From Tieghemiomyces parasiticus (Eukaryota > Kickxellomycota > Dimargaritomycetes > Dimargaritales > Dimargaritaceae): DNA of 14,823 nt. Under the pieces are notes generated by a model. That model saw only the letters and a program-made list of their open reading frames with translations, had not been told where the DNA came from and ran no database searches. Below, piece after piece: positions 8,233-14,823 of this stretch (positions are counted from its first letter, which is position 1; each line of letters opens with the position of its first letter). Made by a program: the position numbers and the translations under genes. The DNA is taken from NCBI GenBank assembly GCA_027575765.1, contig JANBPT010001089.1, positions 1 to 14,823 of the forward strand, written 5' to 3'.

Positions 8233-8547
8233 CTAAGCAAGCGGTCCCCATTTGAGGGCCGCAGCGGCGATATCCTCGTTGAGCATGGCGATTCGCATTT
8301 CAGCGCGGGCTTCGGCTATCTCTTGGGCGATGGACTTGCTTTCATGGACGTTGCCGTGGCCCCGGAAAGAGGCGCCTTTAGATCTGTGGACGGGCGCGCC
8401 CGAGTGGAGATGACCGGTCGGGGCGGCACTGGTATTGGAAGCCAGGCCCAGGAGACCGAGGGCGACGAAGAGAATGGTGAAACACAGGGTGATATTAAAG
8501 CAAAGGTGTGTGGGGTTGGGCTTACCGTGGTGGGGGCGGAGTGTCAA
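8233..8547 (-). CDS. Small secreted protein frame, no ATG, possibly a pseudogene
   Basis: A minus-strand frame of 104 codons with GC-rich third positions. Residues 19-36 (ITLCFTILFVALGLLGLA) form a hydrophobic core, followed by SNTSAA, a plausible signal-peptidase site. The mature part is short: a His/Ser/Gly-rich stretch, then a predicted helix EIAEARAEMRIAMLNEDIAA. No ATG precedes the signal peptide in frame: the frame opens with TTG straight after TAA. The true start is therefore lost, non-ATG, or in an upstream exon joined near GGTAAG/CCC (about 8523). The frame ends in TAG but coding-like sequence continues in frame (8146-8232). Seen: signal-peptide-like segment and coding bias. Inferred: a secreted protein or its recent pseudogene. 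No family recognised. Confidence 0.5.
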   Translation of the reverse strand: MTLRPHHGKPNPTHLCFNITLCFTILFVALGLLGLASNTSAAPTGHLHSGAPVHRSKGASFRGHGNVHESKSIAQEIAEARAEMRIAMLNEDIAAAALKWGPLA

Positions 8548-8589
8548 TTATAGCTGTGAAGTACAGCGAAGGGTGGGATAAAGGATGGG

Positions 8590-8606
8590 TATATATATAT
8601 ATATAT
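8590..8606. repeat. (TA)n microsatellite
   Basis: Seventeen bases of alternating T and A, 43-60 bases upstream of the TTG that opens the small secreted frame at 8547. It could also serve as a TATA element for that minus-strand gene, which would leave a very short leader and no room for an ATG exon unless a start was lost. Confidence 0.8.
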
Positions 8607-9809
8607 CAACTTGTAGTTTACCGGTTCCTCGCCCGTTATTTCAGTGCCGGTTACTGACACCTCATTCTATATGGTGGGTCGATCGATTCTAACCTGTAAG
8701 TCGCCGTGTACACCATCTCCCACTGGCCTGATCCCTTGTTACCAGTCTCGTTTCTAAAGACCGGGACGGCGTGCACGGCGCACTTAGCAGCCAAGAACTG
8801 CCCCCTGCTTGGGGTGGCTACTTATACCCCGCAAGTTTAACCCCACCCCTAGGATATAAAAGGCCAGCTCCAAACTCATGCACCGTCGTCTTCTATTACC
8901 CGGGCGGATTGCGGTCCGTCGTGTATCTGTCCCTCGGGGCTACAGAGGGAGGGGGGGGGGTAATACGTGGGATCTCTAGCCCAAAGGCGAGACGGGTGAT
9001 CCAAGTCTCGTCATGGCCAAGGAGATATCTACAGTATCCGTAGAATTACCCTTTCCTCGCCGATAAGGCAACACAGCCTTTGAGGTTCTTGGACAGAGTT
9101 TTAAGCGACAACGGACATCACAGAATTCTTCACACAATAGCGGCTGGCGAGACACGCCATGTCCACAGCGCGATAGTTCCACTGGATTGGGATTCAACCT
9201 CCCCCGGTTGAATTGTCGACAAGGGGATGTAAGAGGCCACAATCCGAGATAATGAATTTATCTCTACCCTCAGATCTCAGGTGAATGATTGTTTATTTCC
9301 CGAAGAAAGACACGGCCCTGGAAAGCATCGATGCAATTTTGGCAAGATAGGCTGTATATATTACGGACTGGTTTCACGCCCCCTGACTTGGTCGCTTGGA
9401 CTATTCTGTCGCATTCGGTAGGTATGGTAACGCCTAAGGCTGATCCGATTGATGCTTCTAGCTCTTTGGCTTATCAAGGTATTAGACTAAGCAGCGCAGT
9501 GGGATGGTGTGGATTCTATGAAGGTAGTCCGCTTCAGGTTGCGGTACTCGATAGCCTGAGCAATCTAATCTTTCCGATCTATGCAATGTCGCCTCCGAAA
9601 AGCCTGTGAAGGTTATCGCTCAGTGCGGTATAACTCGGTGTTTAGTTCCCATTCCTGGTAAATATGATTCAATTTAGTGTGGCTCCTCTTACCGCCTACC
9701 CAGTGAAAGACCGGGAAGCTAAGGTAGCGAAGGATGATAAAAGCTCTTGGCCGAAGTTGAGAAGGTACGAGTACTAATCAGCTAATAGATTCGAATAATT
9801 TTCACCAGC
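8607..9809. other. Intergenic, no gene supported
   Basis: A fine TATA-like element, GGATATAAAAGGCC (8852-8865), lies on the plus strand. The ATG at 8878 just after it opens only a short Arg/Gly-rich frame interrupted near the G10 run (8951-8960), so I call no gene. The plus frame 9289-9609 opens with TTG and is less GC-rich than the known genes. It includes WCGFYEGSPLQVAVLDSLSN, faintly like a reverse-transcriptase QGSPLSP motif, but nothing around it supports a retroelement. Homopolymer and AT-rich patches are otherwise unremarkable. Confidence 0.4.
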
Positions 9810-9926
9810 CTACTCATCAACCTCGTCGCTGTCGAATCGTCCCTCCTTATTGACGGGCTCTAACTCAACAGAGTTGAGAAAGTCAGCTTCGAAGCCGATG
9901 GGGAGTCCGCGGTACCGATCTCCTTG
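9810..9926 (-). other. Coding-quality tail in the -1 frame of the small secreted gene
   Basis: Nine bases after the TAG of the 69-aa secreted frame, another minus frame is open for 38 codons. It includes RYRGLPIGFEADFLNSVELE and ends GRFDSDEVDE before TAG (9812-9810). It is acidic like the 69-aa protein and ends neatly, so it is probably the former or alternative C-terminus. No GT donor in the right phase with a usual consensus joins the two. In the -1 frame a TGA (9929-9927) also lies between them, so a single frameshift would not suffice. Confidence 0.45.
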
Positions 9927-9934
9927 TCAGCGGT

Positions 9935-10144
9935 CTACTTGAACATAGCAATGTCCGGAAAGATGTCATCAATGACATCGGCGATGGTCATCTTCTCGTA
10001 AATATCCTCAATGACATCGAACCTGTCGCCCCCAGTATCAACTCCATCAGACTCGTCAGGGCAACCGCCGCGGGTCGGGATGGCAGTAACGGTGCCAATT
10101 AGAGCCAGGATGCTGACGATGGTGAGAGTGAAAGTGGTCCGCAT
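9935..10144 (-). CDS. Small secreted acidic protein (69 aa)
   Basis: ATG 10144-10142 has an excellent context (CAGCCACC before ATG). Residues 1-21 (MRTTFTLTIVSILALIGTVTA) are a textbook signal peptide with cleavage before IPTRG. The mature part, about 48 residues, is acidic and has a single Cys near its start. It also has an internal echo, FDVIEDIYEKM against ADVIDDIFPDI. The stop is TAG. Further coding-like sequence lies just downstream in the -1 frame (9810-9926), so the short length may come from truncation. The strand matches that of the other two secreted frames (4781-6016, 8233-8547). No family is recognised; a secreted effector-like or wall-associated protein is possible but only inferred. 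Confidence 0.65.
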   Translation of the reverse strand: MRTTFTLTIVSILALIGTVTAIPTRGGCPDESDGVDTGGDRFDVIEDIYEKMTIADVIDDIFPDIAMFK

Positions 10145-11050
10145 GGTGGCTGGGTAGTGCGCAAGGGGAGGAATTGGCGTGTGTAGAACCTGGAAATGAC
10201 CAATAAAGGTCGTTGCTAGGAGGTAGCGTATAATCAGATTGGATTAAAGATGAGGAAGTAGACCGCATGGTCATACCCAAGGCCTAGTATAGAGTCCTAG
10301 GACCAGGATGTGAGTAGCGGGTCGCCTCGACAGGGTACCGCGTGCTAATATGGGGAATTAGATAGGCTCGGGGGGAGTAGGACAGAGCCAGGTTTCAGCA
10401 ATACAATATGGGCTTGGTGTGTTTAACCTGGTGAACCCCTCAATTGTGTCTCAGTTCATCAGTCCGTTTCTCGCTCGACGAAAATAAGCTTGGTACCGCT
10501 GTAGTGACACCATGCGATACCCCCTTACGCCTTAGACGCCTAGACCTCGAGGTTTCGGTATACAGTATTATTTACCGGTGCTTCCCGTGCGGGCCTGCGT
10601 CGTTCAATGTCTAAGCCCTTCTTACATCCCTTAACATTACGGCATCTAATACGAATTCAAAGTGCTCCCAGGATTCAACGTTATTGACAAGGCGGGAGTG
10701 GGCTAGACCTACAGGACACAGCGACGTGGGCCTGAAGGACGAGAGGGTATAAAAATAAGGCCGGGTCGTGCCGTAATGTAATCACGCGGCTCTTGATGCG
10801 TATCGTGGTCTGATGCGGCACGGTAGCAGATTTGCAATTACAAAGCCGATAGGTTTGATCATCATGTCATCTTAGCGCCTGCATGCCAAAGAGAGCGATA
10901 TATTTCAAACCACAGCCATAGACTAATCTAAAACCTAGGGTATTTCTCATTTAGCTAGATATACCAGTCTCTGGATACGCTATAATAGTGGATGTCATTG
11001 GATGAGGTGTCAATGTTACACTCAGCCAGCACAGGTTCATATCAGCCAGG
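10145..11050. other. Upstream flank and gene-poor stretch
   Basis: The first 80-100 bases form the leader of the 69-aa secreted gene (pyrimidine-rich on the minus strand). The rest has no credible gene. A plus-strand GGTATAAAAATAAGG element (about 10747-10761) looks like a TATA box, but the ATG that follows near 10797 closes after five codons. No repeat or RNA gene was seen. Confidence 0.4.
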
Positions 11051-11228
11051 TTATCCTAGCCTACTTCCTCCGGTATCAATGTACCCCCCCCCCTCGGTAA
11101 TGTCGAGGCTGGGGATAGAAGCCTCGTCCGTGTCCAGGAACTCGATCACCTTACCTAGACAGAGCGAGGAGGGGTCGAGGACAAGGCTGCCGACATCGAT
11201 CAAGCCAAGGTGACCGAGTGCGTGGGCC
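11051..11228 (-). CDS. Isolated exon-like stretch, unidentified
   Basis: The minus strand shows a possible acceptor TACATAG (ending 11229), then a frame with clear coding bias: GLIDVGSLVLDPSSLCLGKV and, further on, IEFLDTDEASIPSLDITEGG. Most codons end in C or G (ATC GAT GTC GGC AGC; GTG ATC GAG TTC CTG GAC). A G10 run on the coding strand (11084-11093) follows, after which coding quality drops and TAA closes at 11053-11051. The string CTAGGTAAGG (11158-11149) could act as acceptor or donor, but the frame is coding-like on both sides. No neighbouring exons or start were found, so this may be one exon of a gene I could not assemble or a gene relic. Confidence 0.35.
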
Positions 11229-12843
11229 CTATGTATCTTGGTTGGTAGGACTGGTGCGAGTGACAAGGTAAGGCTCAGGTTAGAGCACAGCCAGGATATG
11301 GATGTGCCTGTACCCGTTTGGGACGGATTTGATAGATTTTTCCGGGCTACAGTAGTTTCATATCTCGGTGCTTTAGTCAGTGTTCCTCCAAATGGCTGAT
11401 ACCCATTTACGAGTCGACGCCACAAGGGACCGTGGTTGATGAGAGAATTGGTACGACGTGCGACTGTTGTTTTTATTGGGAAGGGAAATGTTGATTCCAG
11501 ATAGTAATGGACTGAAAGTGGAGCGCGTTGGGAACGGACGGCCAGCCTAGTTTCTCAGTCCTAGCCGCATTGGGAAATTAGCACTGTAATCCGCCAACCC
11601 TGTTGGCATGTGGAGTACAATATCATCATAGCAATCCCACTGCCTGCTGATCAGAGGGGTCCTCGATAATATTAGCTCACGGAAGGTTTTTCTCTGAACT
11701 TCAGCGGATACGCTCAAGGGGGTCGTTAGAAACAGTACGTAATCGTGCCGACCCCCCACGCAAGCGTGGGGTCAATTTCTATTTTTCAAAGCAGTGCTGG
11801 TTGACTCCGCCAGATGTCAGCCTACCACGACAGCTCCTCATGATGACGATATTCCCATCTGGTATACCTTACGTGATTGTCTACGGGGGTGACTAACGCG
11901 CTGCTCATACAACCAAATAGCCTGACAAGTAATGCCTACCCACGGTTCACACCATACATGACAACATTGTACCCCGCCCCTGTATCTCCCCAGCGGCCGT
12001 GTTTCTACTTGGTGTCAGCTGAGAGGTACGGACCAGGTTAGCAGATTAGCACCGTCCCCTGCTGGGGGCGGAAGCAGAGGGTTAGGGGTGGGTTGTCTAG
12101 TTTGTGTTAGTTACCCAATGACAAACAGGTCTACCACCATGGATATTTAGTTGGTTTTTTATTCCGTTCATAATGTATAGCCGTCAACGTGCCAGGGGTA
12201 GACGCCAAGGGGAAGCTATGAAGCGGCTGTATGATATACCTCAGGGACCAGGGGTCGTTACCAGGCTAAAGGTTATAACAAGTCAACTTTTAGCGGCAAC
12301 CACGCAATTCACTCCTCTTACCTTTTCCGGTTTTCTAATCGCCATTCAATCCCGTCCCCTTTACCCGCCAGGGGTGACGCTGAACTTTCCTCCGCCTGGT
12401 GTGGCGCGTCTGGAGAGTCCATCGCGACCGGCCTAGATACGAACGTTGCTAGGCAATACCGTGGGCTCATGCGATTGTCATCGCTTTGCTTGATGGGGCG
12501 GTATTAGGAATCATCACGGGGATAGCCATTCGTTTTCTCGCCGCTGGGCAACCGTCGAGGGGTCCGACGCGCTCTCATTTCTAATCCTGCCAGTACCTCT
12601 TGACGAGCGGCCCCTGGGCCGGGATTGGATAAAGCAAAATGGCAGGGGGATACGGCACGTTATACTCATTTTCCTAGCACCCAGATTCTATACAAGCCGC
12701 GATGGGATTTTCTGCCATCCCTAGCAGTGGGAAGGAAGGAACCAAGGAAGCGGCTACCTCATATAGGTCTGAGGACGACCACCGTCAGTCTTTACCCTTC
12801 TCTTAACGGCCTCTCCTCTTAACCCATGCACGGTTGAAACCAG
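11229..12843. other. Gene-poor stretch, nothing firmly supported
   Basis: About 1.6 kb with only random-like frames (11547-11759 minus, 12173-12436 plus, 12625-12822 plus). They lack signal peptides, motifs and the usual codon bias. A GC-rich palindrome with a two-base centre lies at 11750-11773 (CCCCCCACGC, AA, GCGTGGGG), followed by a T-rich patch. It resembles a bacterial terminator but is unlikely to act as one here. Confidence 0.4.
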
Positions 12844-12929
12844 GAACTGGCCGTCTTTAGTAACTGGGTATGGACAGGACCTTGCAGGCCAGGTAGCCGC
12901 CAAACTGGCCGCTAAAGACAGGCCAGTTC
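12844..12929. repeat. Near-perfect 17/18-bp inverted repeat around a 51-base centre
   Basis: GAACTGGCCGTCTTTAG (12844-12860) faces CTAAAGACAGGCCAGTTC (12912-12929). Apart from one extra base in the right arm, they are exact reverse complements. The centre also contains AAACTGGCC (12902-12910), a third partial copy of the motif. It lies just beyond the 3' end of the minus-strand gene at 12945-13406. It could be a foldback element, a structured 3' RNA, or a small mobile-element footprint; no target-site duplication is evident. Confidence 0.7.
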
Positions 12930-12944
12930 AGTAGGGACTTACAG

Positions 12945-13001
12945 TCATCGTGAGACTATCTGATAGAGGACGTTGCCATCCTCGCCGTGTGTATACTGCA
13001 C
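12945..13001 (-). other. Coding-quality in-frame extension past a TAG
   Basis: After the TAG (13004-13002) that closes the second exon of the unidentified gene, the same frame reads VQYTHGEDGNVLYQIVSR and then TGA (12947-12945). Codons such as CAC GGC GAG GAT GGC AAC GTC CTC are typical of genes here. It may be the original C-terminus behind a nonsense change, or a readthrough tail. Confidence 0.45.
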
Positions 13002-13406
13002 CTAGGTCCAGTTGAAAACTAGACTGCGGGTGGGCACCATCCGGTTGGCGGTGAAGCTCTCCAGAGCCGTCTTGCACACGACATAGAACCGGCCACCGTT
13101 CAAAACCAACGATCCCCGCGCGGCTGACTTCTTAGTTGCCAGCCACTGCGGCTGTTGGGGCGTTTAATAGAGCAAAGGGGGAGAATTTGGACACGTCGTA
13201 GCGGCCGGTCAGATTAATCGCGTAGGGGACGCCCGTGGAGGGGTTCATGACGGATTCGACCCAAGAGTGTAGGCAGTTCCAGAGGTACTCAGCCACGTAG
13301 TACAAGCCGTCAGCCGCTCCGTAGTGGCTACGGTAGCGGGTGCGGCCCGAGTGGAGGTAATTGTCCATAAGCGCAAAAGCTACTATGCCGTAAGATAGGT
13401 GGATGG
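13002..13406 (-). CDS. Unidentified protein, two exon-like segments
   Basis: Segment A opens after a strong acceptor (CTAACCCTAACCCATCTCCAG, ending 13407). It reads IHLSYGIVAFALMDNYLHSG, then DGLYYVAEYLWNCLHSWVES and NPSTGVPYAINLTGRYD. It could instead start at ATG 13368. Its frame ends at TAA 13134-13132, but coding quality moves to the +1 frame at 13151. Segment B (13151-13002) carries PQWLATKKSAARGSLVLNGG, RFYVVCKTALESFTANRMVP and ends FNWT, TAG. A 43-nt intron (13194-13152, GTGTCC to AACAG, with TTAAAC as branch site) would join them in phase 0, giving GRYD/PQWL. The donor is weak and the length short compared with MTHFS introns, so a frameshift is the alternative. Upstream exons were not found; the piece could be a relic. 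No family is recognised. Confidence 0.5.
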
Positions 13407-14530
13407 CTGGAGATGGGTTAGGGTTAGTCCACCAACTTGAGACTAGGGCACGGCCCTCAGGATAGGCACAATGGGATGGACTAGCCGACGGCGAGGCACT
13501 AGGGAAGGAGTGGTGGGCCTAATCAATGGACCTAGTGTGCCTGCGCCCCGAGCAACGCCGCAGTCACAAAACGGATATGGCCACGGCACAATAATACCGG
13601 CCAAGCAAAACTCAGACCAGCCTGCAATATGCCAGGCAATATTACTAATGTGCGTGCTTTGCCGTTCGCATCGGCACTCTGCCGTCCAAACATCACCACC
13701 AAGCTGTCCACAGTCAAGACGGCCCGCGGCTTGCTAGTGTCTATGGATCGCCGGCCGGTTCAAGTAATGTAGTTTAAGTGTCAGATTGCTCCCTTCCCAG
13801 CTGTGGGAGGGACAGGAGCCATGAGGGGCTTCGCCGTTGGTGGAGCCGCCTCATTTTTTTCTCCTCTCTCAACATTGAAAGACGGGGAGCATTGCACCAA
13901 ACATGCCATACCAGTTTGGTACTCCGCTCGCCGGCTGGCCTCAAGCTGGCTACCCCGCACCGCGAGGGTGGGCACGTTCGCCCGTCCCCACTTCCTTATT
14001 ATCACCTGGCTACTTTCAGCTGACGCTCAGCTTACCTCACTCCCGCATTCCGCCGTCCCCTCATCTCCACCGGGTGGCCTGACTTTTGAATGCCCGAGTG
14101 CCCGGCGCCACTACATTCCACAAACAAGCGCTTTGCCTTCTGCCTCCGCCGGCGGTCTACTCCACCCTCCCTTGCTACTACCCGCTTGTACCCACTGTCC
14201 ACCGCTCCGGGTCACCCCTCTGGGCATCACATACGGCCAACCTTTCGAACAGCTCTCGTTGTGGTCGCCGAAGCGGCCACGAGCACAGCCCACCTTCCTG
14301 TTAGACTTTGTCACTTTCTGCCTGCCTTCACAACGGACCGGCCTATCGCCTAATGGGCCTGCGCCCCTCATAGTATCACCGCTTCCCTCCAACCCGCATT
14401 CGCCTAACCTCGAGCCCCGCTCACTCGCCTCCTTGCCTGCCACGCACAGCCGCTTTTAACGCACTAAATACCGCCCTCGACCTCCCCACTGGCCCCCTCT
14501 GTCTCACCGCGCCCAATTTCTGCCCCCGCC
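13407..14530. promoter_or_regulatory. Upstream region and pyrimidine-rich leader of the right-edge gene
   Basis: From about 13850 to 14530 the plus strand is strongly CT-rich (CCTCCC, CTTCC, CCCGC), the same style as the MPO1 leader but longer. This keeps several frames open by composition alone, including one of 218 codons (13803-14459), which I leave out. The left part (13407-13850) has no clear gene; two TTAGGG-like units at 13415-13426 are too few to be a telomere relic. One CTTACCTCAC string (14031-14040) could be a minus-strand donor, without a matching exon. Confidence 0.5.
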
Positions 14531-14823
14531 ATGTCGGCGCCCGCCGGGGTTTCCTACGTCGGCCCTTTGGCCACCTTGAGCACCTACGCCGCCCTGGCTC
14601 TCCGCACTTTCTTCCTAGTTGTAGGCACTCTCGTCCTTTTCCTTTTGTTTAACTTCCTAGTCGCCTATTATCTCTACCGGCGGCAACTGCGACGACGGTC
14701 CCGCTGGCTGTTCACCAGTTCTCCGACGCTGTATCCTCCACTTCCGCCGCTAAAGTTCACCTATACGGAACCGGCCTGGGCCGACGAAGACGAGACCCAC
14801 CTGCCCAGCACCGACCGTGAGGT
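14531..14823 (+). CDS. Single-pass membrane protein, N-terminal part, runs off the edge
   Basis: ATG 14531 lies in CCCCCGCCATGTCG (G at -3) at the end of the pyrimidine-rich leader. It opens a frame of 97 codons with no stop before the window ends, and codon use is strongly GC-biased. Residues 1-23 are small and uncharged. Residues about 24-47 (RTFFLVVGTLVLFLLFNFLV) form one transmembrane helix. A very basic stretch, YRRQLRRRSR, follows and by the positive-inside rule places the C-terminal side in the cytosol. Then comes a Pro-rich, later acidic tail (PTLYPPLPPLKF, ADEDETHLP). There is no cleavable signal peptide. This looks like an N-terminal anchor of a larger protein; the family cannot be told from this part. 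Confidence 0.72.
   Translation, partial: MSAPAGVSYVGPLATLSTYAALALRTFFLVVGTLVLFLLFNFLVAYYLYRRQLRRRSRWLFTSSPTLYPPLPPLKFTYTEPAWADEDETHLPSTDRE

Noticed and set aside
8134..8553. 139-codon plus-strand frame
   Set aside because: Antisense shadow of the minus-strand secreted frame, which has a signal-peptide core and better codon bias.
8852..8878. TATA box followed by ATG as a plus-strand gene start
   Set aside because: The ATG is followed by a short low-complexity frame that ends soon after a G10 run; no coding bias.
9289..9609. Plus frame with a faint reverse-transcriptase-like GSPL motif
   Set aside because: Opens with TTG, no catalytic YxDD box, no integrase or gag neighbours, no repeats at the ends.
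11750..11773. GC-rich hairpin followed by a T-rich patch, like a rho-independent terminator
   Set aside because: The window is eukaryotic by its introns, no gene ends there, and the two-base loop is too tight for a normal RNA hairpin.
13415..13426. Two TTAGGG-like units suggesting a telomere relic
   Set aside because: Only two units, and on the other strand they form a plausible branch and acceptor context (CTAACCCTAACCC).
13803..14459. 218-codon plus-strand frame
   Set aside because: Composition-driven in a CT-rich promoter region; no domain, no codon bias like the neighbouring genes, several overlapping open frames.

Overview
The window looks like nuclear DNA of a fungus. It has GT-AG introns with strong GTAAGT-type donors, Kozak-like contexts (CCACCATG), pyrimidine-rich leaders ahead of genes, a peroxisomal PEX7 start, an Mpo1/DUF962 protein and a Kex2-type secreted precursor. 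An early-diverging lineage is a guess from gene style only. No rRNA, tRNA, CRISPR array or intact transposon was seen.

Layout, left to right. Bases 1-55 (-) carry the first 18 codons of a PEX7-like protein cut by the window edge. Bases 624-2009 (-) hold a six-exon 5-formyltetrahydrofolate cyclo-ligase gene (220 aa), which no single open frame shows; I rebuilt it from splice sites and family motifs. Bases 2010-3795 lie between head-to-head promoters and may hide a small spliced gene. Bases 3796-4392 (+) encode an intron-free Mpo1-like dioxygenase. Convergent to it, 4781-6016 (-) encodes the most striking product: a secreted 411-aa protein with a long Asp-Ala propiece followed by three cationic repeat units, each set off by a Lys-Arg site. 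Bases 6.2-8.1 kb show no convincing gene.

From 8.1 to 10.2 kb two more short minus-strand frames with signal-peptide-like N-termini occur. Both have irregularities: one lacks an ATG and has an in-frame TAG, the other has a coding-quality tail in the -1 frame. Bases 10.2-12.9 kb are gene-poor, with one isolated exon-like stretch near 11.1 kb and a 17/18-bp inverted repeat near 12.9 kb. Bases 12.9-13.4 kb (-) hold part of an unidentified gene with a frame change and another in-frame TAG. The right end has a 600-base pyrimidine-rich promoter region and the start of a single-pass membrane protein (14531 to the edge, +).

The housekeeping genes (PEX7, MTHFS, MPO1) do not form one pathway. The 4.8-10.2 kb interval looks like a small run of secreted-protein genes, and the Kex2-type repeat precursor is the best candidate for an undescribed system.
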